DNA of 64,000 bases. Source: an uncultured Clostridia bacterium (GTDB lineage: Bacteria; Bacillota; Clostridia; TANB77; UBA1234). Position numbers and translations under genes: made by a program. The stretch spans positions 124,001 through 188,000 of the forward strand of contig CAKPOE010000001.1 in assembly GCA_934169745.1 (NCBI GenBank), read 5' to 3'. Position 1 is the first letter of the stretch, and each line of letters starts with the position of its first letter. The notes under the pieces are model-generated. The model saw only the letters and a list, made by a program, of their open reading frames with translations, made no database searches and was not told where the DNA came from. Below, piece by piece: positions 46,187-52,488 of the stretch.

Positions 46187-47737
46187 ATGGAGATAATAAA
46201 GGAAAATGTGAGGGCAAGCCAATTTGTTGGACATGAAAGTTTACTTGAACTTGTTGAGGGAGATATTATTGTGCCAGATATTAAACCGGATATATTAAGC
46301 TTAGTAAAAGTTGAGGGTAGACCTTTCATAACCAATAGGGAAGTACAGGATGATAAAGTCAGAATTCAGGGTATGATTGATATTTATGCAATTTATATTG
46401 CAGATGATGAAACTAATTCATTAAAAGGATTAACTGCCACATTGAATTTTAATGAGAATATTGATATGAAAGGTTGCAATGGCGATATGATTCCTATATT
46501 GAAATTTAATCTTTCAAATGTGGAAAGCAGAGTTTTAAATGGAAGAAAGATAACGGTTAAATGCCCACTTGAAATCGATTTGAAAGTTATAAGTGATTCA
46601 GAATTTGACATACCTAAAGATGTTGCTGATCTTGAAAATGTACAAATGTTAAAAGAAAATATGAGATTAAATTCTTTAGTTGGTCATAATACAGAAACAT
46701 TGTCTATAAATGAAAATGTTTCGCTTTCAGAAAATTTACCACCAATAGGAGAGATACTTACTTGTTCATTGGAGATAGTTAACCAAGATTACAAAGTAAG
46801 CTATAACAAAGTATTAGCTAAAGCTGATGCAAGGGTGAGAATAGTTTACTCTGCTGATGATGAAATGGGGAGCATAAATGTATTTGAGACATTTATTCCA
46901 TTTACAGGCTTTATTGATATTAATGGGGTAAATGAAAATACAAAATTTGATATAGGATACACTTTGAAAAATTATTGCATTAAACCAATATATCAAGACA
47001 TGAAAGCTTCTGCTATTTCTGTTGAAGCAGAGATTGATGTTATGGTTATTGCACATGAAGAGAAAGAATTTACTGTGATTAGAGACTTGTATAATCCTGA
47101 TAACATCTTAAAGTATGATGAAAAAAGCATAGCATTGGAACAAATGAAGGATAATAGAATAACTAATATAAAGTTTGATCAAATGTTGCAAATTCCTGAG
47201 CTTGATAATTCAAAACTTTTAGAGATTAACATTACTCCTACAATAACAGAGAAAAAGAATATGGAAGATAAAATTATAGTAGATGGAAATGTTAATGTTG
47301 ATATTATGTTTTACAAGTTGGATAAAGGTACAATAGAAACAAAGAGGATAGACATACCATTTGAGCAAAGCGTTGCAAAAGAAAATAAACAAGATGATAT
47401 TACAGTTCAAGTATCTGACATAGAATATGAACTAGCACCATCTGGAAATTTGAAGTTGAATATGACATTAAATTTTGAAAATGAAGTTATGGATACAATA
47501 AATATAAATATGATAGACAATTTAGAAGCAACTGGTGAAAAAGCAAAAAGTCCAGCAAGTGTTGTTGTATATCCTGTTAAAAGTGGAGATTCTTTATGGA
47601 GTATTGCAAAAAAGTTTGGAACAACAATAGATAATATTAAGACAGCAAATGATTTAAGTGATGATATGATTTACCCAATGCAACAATTAATTATCCCAAG
47701 AAGAGTATATAGACTTACATTAGACCCACTAAATTAA
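46187..47737 (+). CDS. sipL: SipL-like spore morphogenesis protein (DUF3794 plus LysM)
   Basis: 516 residues, close to C. difficile SipL. Repeated DUF3794-type beta domains fill the first ~450 residues, and a C-terminal LysM domain (YPVKSGDSLWSIAKKFGTT, then NLSDD-like and MIYPMQQLIIP segments) closes it. SipL binds SpoIVA through the LysM domain and is needed for coat assembly around the forespore in Clostridia. yunB follows after 1 bp. Confidence 0.9.
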   Translation: MEIIKENVRASQFVGHESLLELVEGDIIVPDIKPDILSLVKVEGRPFITNREVQDDKVRIQGMIDIYAIYIADDETNSLKGLTATLNFNENIDMKGCNGDMIPILKFNLSNVESRVLNGRKITVKCPLEIDLKVISDSEFDIPKDVADLENVQMLKENMRLNSLVGHNTETLSINENVSLSENLPPIGEILTCSLEIVNQDYKVSYNKVLAKADARVRIVYSADDEMGSINVFETFIPFTGFIDINGVNENTKFDIGYTLKNYCIKPIYQDMKASAISVEAEIDVMVIAHEEKEFTVIRDLYNPDNILKYDEKSIALEQMKDNRITNIKFDQMLQIPELDNSKLLEINITPTITEKKNMEDKIIVDGNVNVDIMFYKLDKGTIETKRIDIPFEQSVAKENKQDDITVQVSDIEYELAPSGNLKLNMTLNFENEVMDTININMIDNLEATGEKAKSPASVVVYPVKSGDSLWSIAKKFGTTIDNIKTANDLSDDMIYPMQQLIIPRRVYRLTLDPLN

Positions 47738-47738
47738 T

Positions 47739-48401
47739 ATGGAACGCTTAGGTCTTAATCGTAAGCTTATACAAAAAAACAACTTAAAAAAAAGTAAAAG
47801 AATAAAGTTTATTATTTTTATTATTTGTGTGATAGTTCCAATTTTGATTTTTAATGCGATAACAAAAGTAGTAGAACCAACACTTATGGCAATGTGCACA
47901 TTAGAAGCTAAAAATATAGGCATATTAGTTTCTAACGAGGCAATAGGAAACGTAATGGAAGGTGTGACATATGAAGATTTAGTTACACTTGAAAAAGATC
48001 AAAACGGAAAAATAATAGCGCTTAGAGCTAATGTTATGGAAATGAGTAAAATGGCAACACAAATTAGTAATGAAATGCAAAAATTGTATGATACAATGGA
48101 AGGTGCATATGTGAAAATTCCTGTAGGAACTTTTACGGGCAATGCATTATTATCATCGTTTGGACCAAATATAACTGTAAAAATAATACCGTTTGGAATG
48201 GTGGCTACAGATTTTAAATCAGAATTTGTTTCGGCTGGTATAAACCAAGTTAGGCATAGAATTTACTTGGAGGTTTTAACGAATGTATCTGTAGTTGCTC
48301 CATTAATAACTAAAGAGATGAGTGTAACGACTAATATAAGTATAGCAGAAACAATACTTGTTGGTGATGTGCCAGATAGTTTCTTTAATTTAAATGAATA
48401 A
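47739..48401 (+). CDS. yunB: Sporulation protein YunB
   Basis: 220 residues with one N-terminal transmembrane helix (about residues 24-43). The block GVTYEDLVTLEKDQNGKI, the SNEMQKLYD segment and VGTFTGNALLSSFGPNITVKI are the YunB family pattern. YunB is a sigma-E-dependent sporulation protein of unknown biochemical role. Coupled to the sipL-like gene. Confidence 0.92.
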   Translation: MERLGLNRKLIQKNNLKKSKRIKFIIFIICVIVPILIFNAITKVVEPTLMAMCTLEAKNIGILVSNEAIGNVMEGVTYEDLVTLEKDQNGKIIALRANVMEMSKMATQISNEMQKLYDTMEGAYVKIPVGTFTGNALLSSFGPNITVKIIPFGMVATDFKSEFVSAGINQVRHRIYLEVLTNVSVVAPLITKEMSVTTNISIAETILVGDVPDSFFNLNE

Positions 48402-48423
48402 AACCCGGCAATGCCGGGTTTTT
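48401..48423. terminator. Terminator between yunB and a small minus-strand gene
   Basis: AAACCCGGCA / TGCCGGGTTT stem with T-run; the plus-strand and minus-strand genes converge here. Confidence 0.92.
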
Positions 48424-48426
48424 GCT

Positions 48427-48552
48427 TTAGGTATCTCGTCCAATAACGACGCCATCAGAATTGTAAACATCGTAATTTTTATTTGGACGATAGGGATTAA
48501 CAGAAGTGGTGTTTTTCTTTTCGGTGCCAGTCGTTTTAGAGTCTTTTGTCAT
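48427..48552 (-). CDS. 41-residue polar protein
   Basis: On the minus strand, ATG at 48552 with GGAGGG 7 bp upstream. The residues are almost all polar (MTKDSKTTGTEKKNTT..., PYRPNKNYDVYNSDG) with no membrane segment. A matching minus-strand promoter lies at 48593-48621. No family recognised; small, but supported by promoter, ribosome site and terminator. Confidence 0.6.
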   Translation of the reverse strand: MTKDSKTTGTEKKNTTSVNPYRPNKNYDVYNSDGVVIGRDT

Positions 48553-48592
48553 GTTATTTCCCTCCATATATTATAAATCTTGGTCCAAAGAT

Positions 48593-48621
48593 AGTATAAC
48601 ACAATTTACATAATATAGCAA
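48593..48621 (-). promoter_or_regulatory. Minus-strand promoter for the 41-residue gene
   Basis: On the minus strand, TTGCTA (48616-48621) and TATACT (48593-48598) with a 17-bp spacer. Confidence 0.6.
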
Positions 48622-48638
48622 TAAAAAGTTAAAGCTTA

Positions 48639-48667
48639 TTGAAAAATTTATAAATATATTGTATAAT
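48639..48667 (+). promoter_or_regulatory. Promoter of the 48701 gene
   Basis: TTGAAA (48639-48644), 17 bp, TATAAT (48662-48667). Confidence 0.7.
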
Positions 48668-48700
48668 GAAAGTACATAATAATATTTAGGAGGTATCCCA

Positions 48701-49039
48701 ATGAGTGTTGTAGGTACTGGAATTGCAATGAAACGTTTTCGTTACATCTTGCCCGGAATGAAAGCTACACAAGCTAAGGACTACATTGATAAGGAGGCAG
48801 ATAAAAAGAAACGAGAAGAACGGGCAATGAAAGAACTACAGGCTATGAAGCCTATACTGAATTTCTTCCGAGTGGGATACAAAGATGTGCTCGGAGAAGA
48901 AAATGTTGAGAACATTATTCGTTTGTATAACCAGCCTATTGCCAAATATGCATTGATTATTAGGCTGGGAAATGAACTCGAAGAGCGTGGACTTTCGCGT
49001 AAAACGTGGGAGACCATCGCAAGCAAAGCATTTCTCTGA
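48701..49039 (+). CDS. Unrecognised 112-residue protein with foreign-looking codons
   Basis: AGGAGG precedes the ATG. The protein is basic and mostly helical, with a charged stretch DYIDKEADKKKREERAMKE near residues 27-45 and no membrane segment. All nine arginines use CGN (eight) or AGG (one), never AGA, in strong contrast to neighbouring conserved genes. It has its own promoter and terminator. Function unknown. Confidence 0.72.
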   Translation: MSVVGTGIAMKRFRYILPGMKATQAKDYIDKEADKKKREERAMKELQAMKPILNFFRVGYKDVLGEENVENIIRLYNQPIAKYALIIRLGNELEERGLSRKTWETIASKAFL

Positions 49040-49046
49040 GAACAAA

Positions 49047-49076
49047 AAACCGCTAACAACTGTTAGCGGTTTTTTT
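49047..49076 (+). terminator. Intrinsic terminator
   Basis: AACCGCTAACA / TGTTAGCGGTT stem followed by T residues. Confidence 0.92.
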
Positions 49077-49138
49077 AGTTATATGCACAACACACTATAT
49101 GCAAATGAGAGTAATAAAGGTTGAAATGATTTTTGTAT

Positions 49139-49181
49139 AAAAAAAGCACCAAGACAATGATATCTCAAAGCCTTGGTACTT
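49139..49181 (-). terminator. Terminator of tRNA-Leu
   Basis: On the minus strand a 12-bp stem (AAGTACCAAGGC / GTCTTGGTGCTT, two G-U) is followed by a T-run right after the tRNA 3' end. Confidence 0.8.
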
Positions 49182-49182
49182 A

Positions 49183-49270
49183 TGGTGCGCGAAACCGGAA
49201 TCGAACCGGTACGGGTTATTAGCCCGCAGGATTTTAAGTCCTGTGCGTCTGCCTGTTCCGCCACTCGCGC
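49183..49270 (-). tRNA. tRNA-Leu (anticodon UAA)
   Basis: 88 nt with a long variable arm, as expected for class II tRNA-Leu. Acceptor GCGCGAG pairs with TTCGCGC, the CCA is encoded, the anticodon loop reads ACTTAAAAT with anticodon TAA, and the T-loop is GGTTCGATTCC. Confidence 0.95.
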
Positions 49271-49350
49271 ACGTTTTTTGTGTACAAAAAATATAATAGC
49301 ATTTAGTATGTTGTTTGTCAACAAAAAAATCACTTTTTTTGAAATATTTG

Positions 49351-49379
49351 TTGAAAAGTTATGTAAAACACGTTATAAT
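49351..49379 (+). promoter_or_regulatory. Promoter of the 49414-49989 pair
   Basis: TTGAAA (49351-49356), 17 bp, TATAAT (49374-49379). Confidence 0.7.
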
Positions 49380-49413
49380 GAGATTGGAAACAAATATTAT
49401 AGGAGGCTTTGGT

Positions 49414-49740
49414 ATGTCATCAACTCGAAGAATGACTAGCGTAATCAGGGATGCGCGGCTTAGCGATGTGGCTTCGTGCTACGATGCTGAGATAGCTTTG
49501 AAAGAGAAGCAGGTGCGCGAAGAAGCTGGAAAAAGGTTCATGAAAACGGTTGTTAACTGTCTTTATGAAAATTGTCCGGTGGAATTGTCCAACGAAGTCA
49601 AATTCAATGTTGAAGCTCCGCTGAGGGCACGTGGAACCAAAAACATTATTGGTATGATTAATCATATTGATAATTGCGTTAATGGACTTTGGCCAGGGTG
49701 GCGGAAGTTTGCGTGCGGATTCTTTAACATTAACATTTAA
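49414..49740 (+). CDS. Unrecognised 108-residue protein
   Basis: The ATG at 49414 follows AGGAGG. No signal or membrane segment; two cysteines in NCLYENCPVEL and tryptophans in GLWPGWRKF. More than half of its arginines use CGN codons. First gene of a two-gene unit with the 77-residue gene. Function unknown. Confidence 0.68.
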   Translation: MSSTRRMTSVIRDARLSDVASCYDAEIALKEKQVREEAGKRFMKTVVNCLYENCPVELSNEVKFNVEAPLRARGTKNIIGMINHIDNCVNGLWPGWRKFACGFFNINI

Positions 49741-49755
49741 GGAGGCAAAACGGTA

Positions 49756-49989
49756 ATGGACGAATTAATCAATGTCAAGTTTAAGGTTGTTTCTCGACAG
49801 GAGGTGAGCAAAGCAACGCACGGCAAGATCTTGAAAGAGTTTAGGAAACTTCGTACTGAACCGAGGTACATCTTGGCTCCGACGTCTGCCAAAGTGGAAA
49901 TCGAAGAGGTGCAGTATTCTGCGACTTCTGAAAGCGATTTTCTCGACAGTGTTGAGAAGATTTTCAAAAGATATAGGAGGGGGGCCTAA
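49756..49989 (+). CDS. Unrecognised 77-residue protein
   Basis: AAGGAGG lies upstream and the gene starts 15 bp after the preceding one. The protein is basic (EFRKLRTEPRY, KRYRRGA at the end), possibly nucleic-acid binding, but there is no known motif. Its stop codon lies inside the terminator stem. Codon use resembles that of the other orphan genes here. Confidence 0.68.
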   Translation: MDELINVKFKVVSRQEVSKATHGKILKEFRKLRTEPRYILAPTSAKVEIEEVQYSATSESDFLDSVEKIFKRYRRGA

Positions 49990-50003
49990 TGGCCTCCCTT
50001 TTG
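49976..50003 (+). terminator. Intrinsic terminator overlapping the 77-residue gene end
   Basis: GGAGGGGGCC / GGCCTCCC stem around TAAT, then TTTT. Confidence 0.75.
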
Positions 50004-50039
50004 AATTTCCATTTTTCTCGTTGCACCATAATTTTCTTA

Positions 50040-50068
50040 TTGACTTTTAAGATGAAAAATGTTGTAAT
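50040..50068 (+). promoter_or_regulatory. Promoter of the small protein-cdaA unit
   Basis: TTGACT (50040-50045), 17 bp, TGTAAT (50063-50068). Confidence 0.6.
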
Positions 50069-50115
50069 ATATATTGTAAGATTTGTATTTTGTATAAATA
50101 TTAGGAGGGAGTTAC

Positions 50116-50211
50116 ATGAAACCAAAAACAAAAAAGTTTTATCAAGTTAGTTGCTTAATCTTAGCTATATTACTTGCAGTGCCAACATTATTAGCTGTTA
50201 TTTTTAGATAA
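50116..50211 (+). CDS. 31-residue single-pass membrane peptide
   Basis: AGGAGGG precedes the ATG. A basic start (MKPKTKKFYQ) is followed by one hydrophobic helix (VSCLILAILLAVPTLLAVIF). In size and shape it recalls the Prli42/DUF4044-type mini-proteins of Firmicutes, but the sequence match is too short to be sure. It lies 15 bp upstream of cdaA, on the same transcript. Confidence 0.65.
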   Translation: MKPKTKKFYQVSCLILAILLAVPTLLAVIFR

Positions 50212-50226
50212 GGTGTTGATATACAA

Positions 50227-51099
50227 ATGAACTCAATTTTAGAATCATTTAAAATATTTTATGAAACAAGGGTATTAGCATATGTTAATACCCTTTTGGA
50301 GTATCCTATAAAGATTGTTGTTTTATTAGTTGATTTAGCCATTGTTAGTTATATTATTTATAAGTGCTGGAAATTGTTAAAAGGAACAAGAGCAATACAG
50401 CTTATAAAGGGGATTATTATTCTTGTGTTTGCAACAGCTGTTAGTGATTTTTTGTCGCTCAATATATTACACTATTTGTTAAGCTCTATTATGACGTATG
50501 GAGTTTTGGTTGCTATAGTAGTATTTCAACCAGAACTGAGAAAGGCTTTAGAGCAGGTGGGTAATGCTAATATAAAAAAGATACTTTACCTAGATGATGA
50601 AGAGCAAGAACCTTCATGTATAGACAGTGTTGTTGACGCTGCCACCGATATGGCTAGTCATAAGGTTGGTGCACTGATTGTTTTTGAACGAGAAACAAGT
50701 TTGGAAGAATTAACAAGAACAGGAGTAATGCTTGATTCAAAGACATCGAAAGAATTACTTATAAATATATTTGTTCCAGATACACCATTACATGATGGAG
50801 CGGTCATAATAAGGGATAACAAAATCGTTGCAGCTTCATGTATTCTTCCACTTACAGATAAAGTAACACTTGATAGAATATTTGGAACAAGGCACAGGGC
50901 GGCAATTGGTGTAACAGAATCAACCGATGCAGTTGCTGTAGTTGTTTCAGAAGAAACTGGAGCTATTTCATTAGCTGTTGAAGGAAAAATAATAAGAGAT
51001 ATATCGCCAGAGCAACTAAGAAAAGACTTAAGAAAAAGGCTTGCAAAGCCTAAAAATCCAATAAATCAATTGAAGAAAAAACAAGAAGAGAAAAAATAG
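50227..51099 (+). CDS. cdaA: Membrane diadenylate cyclase CdaA
   Basis: 290 residues. Three N-terminal membrane helices (to about residue 100) precede the DisA_N catalytic domain with PLHDGAVIIRDNKIVAASC and GTRHRAAIGVTE, the DGA and RHR motifs that make c-di-AMP from two ATP. The usual partners cdaR and glmM are not downstream; a terminator and small genes follow. Confidence 0.95.
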   Translation: MNSILESFKIFYETRVLAYVNTLLEYPIKIVVLLVDLAIVSYIIYKCWKLLKGTRAIQLIKGIIILVFATAVSDFLSLNILHYLLSSIMTYGVLVAIVVFQPELRKALEQVGNANIKKILYLDDEEQEPSCIDSVVDAATDMASHKVGALIVFERETSLEELTRTGVMLDSKTSKELLINIFVPDTPLHDGAVIIRDNKIVAASCILPLTDKVTLDRIFGTRHRAAIGVTESTDAVAVVVSEETGAISLAVEGKIIRDISPEQLRKDLRKRLAKPKNPINQLKKKQEEKK

Positions 51100-51100
51100 C

Positions 51101-51130
51101 TAAAGAGGTCGCAATATGCGACCTCTTTTA
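51101..51130. terminator. cdaA terminator
   Basis: AAAGAGGTCGCA / TGCGACCTCTTT stem with T-rich end; works for cdaA and possibly for the convergent small gene. Confidence 0.9.
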
Positions 51131-51146
51131 GTAAATATTCTATAAT

Positions 51147-51269
51147 TTAGCAGCAAGGACCAACTGGTCTGTTGTCGCCACCGTTGCAGCAGCAACATAT
51201 AATGAAGATTAGAATGATAATCCAAATGAAATCATCACAACCTCCGAAGCATCCGCCTCTGTTACCCAT
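51147..51269 (-). CDS. 40-residue Cys-rich membrane micro-protein
   Basis: Minus strand, ATG at 51269 with AGGAGG upstream. The order is a Gly/Cys head (MGNRGGCFGGC), DD, a hydrophobic helix of Ile/Leu/Trp, four cysteines in a row (CCCC), then NGGDNRPVGPCC. It shares this layout with the next gene. Such micro-proteins recur in Clostridia, often linked to sporulation, but their role is not established. Confidence 0.75.
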   Translation of the reverse strand: MGNRGGCFGGCDDFIWIIILIFIICCCCNGGDNRPVGPCC

Positions 51270-51304
51270 ACGTATAACCTCCTTTCATATTATAATTATA
51301 TGAA

Positions 51305-51430
51305 CTAGTTAGAGCGGTTGTTACATCCACATCCACAACCATTATTCCAGAATAATAGTAGGAATAGGATTAAGAACCATAGGATATTGTCGTCATCATT
51401 AGAGCATAGATTTCTTAAAAAACATCCCAT
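51305..51430 (-). CDS. 41-residue Cys-rich membrane micro-protein (paralogue)
   Basis: Minus strand, ATG at 51430 with AAGGAGG upstream. A head with two cysteines and DDD, a hydrophobic helix (ILWFLILFLLLFW), then NNGCGCGCNNRSN. The layout matches the 40-residue gene 35 bp downstream, so they look like diverged copies in one unit. The 5' region (51431-51594) holds an inverted repeat CAGTTGA / TCAACTG (51457-51492) and the tRNA-Glu promoter. Confidence 0.75.
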   Translation of the reverse strand: MGCFLRNLCSNDDDNILWFLILFLLLFWNNGCGCGCNNRSN

Positions 51431-51551
51431 ATATATCCTCCTTAAAAATATGTTTACAGTTGAGAGAGGGGTGTGAACTGTTTTTTCAACTGCTTATGGT
51501 ATATACTATTCTTCAATTTAAAAAGTGTTACAGAGTTTTTTGAAAAAATGC

Positions 51552-51580
51552 TTGTATTTTGTAAAATCACATGTTATACT
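51552..51580 (+). promoter_or_regulatory. tRNA-Glu promoter
   Basis: TTGTAT (51552-51557), 17 bp, TATACT (51575-51580). Confidence 0.6.
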
Positions 51581-51594
51581 AATTATTGTTTTAT

Positions 51595-51669
51595 GGCCCA
51601 TTGGTCAAGCGGTTAAGACGCGGCCCTCTCAAGGCCGAATCATGGGTTCGATTCCCGTATGGGTCACCA
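51595..51669 (+). tRNA. tRNA-Glu (anticodon CUC)
   Basis: 75 nt with encoded CCA. Acceptor GGCCCAT / ATGGGTC, anticodon stem CGGCC / GGCCG around loop CTCTCAA (anticodon CTC), T-arm GGGTTCGATTCCC. A CUC glutamate tRNA is less common than UUC in AT-rich genomes. Confidence 0.95.
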
Positions 51670-51671
51670 AT

Positions 51672-51706
51672 AAAAGACGACTTACATTTGTAAGTCGTCT
51701 TTTGCA
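51672..51706 (+). terminator. tRNA-Glu terminator
   Basis: AAAAGACGACTTAC / GTAAGTCGTCTTTT, a perfect 14-bp stem. Confidence 0.92.
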
Positions 51707-51736
51707 TATGAATAATGAATTTTATATTCTAATCGA

Positions 51737-51765
51737 TTGCAAATTTACATAATTTGTGATATAAT
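51737..51765 (+). promoter_or_regulatory. Promoter of the 51800 gene
   Basis: TTGCAA (51737-51742), 17 bp, TATAAT (51760-51765), with TGTGA before the -10. Confidence 0.75.
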
Positions 51766-51799
51766 TTCACTTGTGAATTAAATTGTGGAGGGCTAAGGT

Positions 51800-52318
51800 A
51801 TGAATGATTTTGTTGCAACAAGAGTTCGGCAAAGCATATCGGGAAATGTATTTCCGCCTAAGTATCCAGATGAGAATTGGCTTGACACGAGTATCATAAA
51901 TGTAACTAATTGTATGGCGTATGCACTCAATTGTACGTATAGTCCAAAGCGAGGGACAGAAATATACGACTTGGAAGCAGACAGAACTCAGCCTAATTTT
52001 AGTGACAAGCTTTTTGCTAATGAGGAGTTGATTAGTGCTTTTGAAAAGAGGATGAATCAGCTAGGAATTAGGTTTAAGCGTTTAGGAGGTTATCAAGGCA
52101 GACGGCCAGCAAATGCATACCAAATTGTACTCTGCAATAGTGTGAACTTGAGAGATTTTCACTTTGCGAGACAAAATAAGAATGGTGTGTGGTCACATAA
52201 AATGGGCTGGTGGCGACTTCCGATGGATATATGTGAAAAAGACGAATCGATTGATGATTATATGATGGACTTGGGATACAAGGTTATTGCATATTATGCA
52301 ATATACAAGATTCAATAA
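51800..52318 (+). CDS. Possible papain-like Cys/His hydrolase, family not named
   Basis: 172 residues, no signal peptide. A cysteine in NVTNCMAYALNCTY (about residue 38), two histidines in LRDFHFARQNKNGVWSHKMGW (about residues 115 and 126) and an AYQIVLC strand have the order of papain-like thiol hydrolases, where a Cys at a helix start faces a later His. I recall similar NCxAYAL...DFHFxRQ...WSHK patterns in uncharacterised Firmicute proteins. The substrate is unknown. Own promoter, own terminator, and CGN-rich arginine usage like the other orphan genes. Confidence 0.6.
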   Translation: MNDFVATRVRQSISGNVFPPKYPDENWLDTSIINVTNCMAYALNCTYSPKRGTEIYDLEADRTQPNFSDKLFANEELISAFEKRMNQLGIRFKRLGGYQGRRPANAYQIVLCNSVNLRDFHFARQNKNGVWSHKMGWWRLPMDICEKDESIDDYMMDLGYKVIAYYAIYKIQ

Positions 52319-52359
52319 AAAAAGAAAGGCGTACACGAAGAGTGGGCGCCTTTCTTTTT
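52319..52359 (+). terminator. Intrinsic terminator
   Basis: AAGAAAGGCG / CGCCTTTCTT stem with a long loop, followed by T residues. Confidence 0.85.
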
Positions 52360-52488
52360 GGATAAGGTTGATAAATCTTGAAATAATTACATATGACTTT
52401 TGAGCCCAAATGCCTTGTGCAAAAGGATTTTATGTGTTAATATACATTATGTAAAGCAATTAAAATACAAAAGAATGGAGTGGTAAAC

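Noticed and set aside
48394..48576. 60-codon plus-strand frame after yunB
   Set aside because: It runs through the yunB terminator and opposes the better supported 41-residue minus-strand gene.
49079..49439. Open frames on both strands over 49079-49439
   Set aside because: They read through the tRNA-Leu gene and the promoter of the next gene; the typical VRETGIEPVRV artefact is visible.
51431..51460. Sporulation sigma-K-like promoter before the Cys-rich micro-protein gene
   Set aside because: CATATTTTTA fits a -10, but it is only a few bases from the ribosome site, leaving no room for a leader.
51525..51752. 75-codon plus-strand frame
   Set aside because: It covers tRNA-Glu, its promoter and its terminator; no ribosome site.
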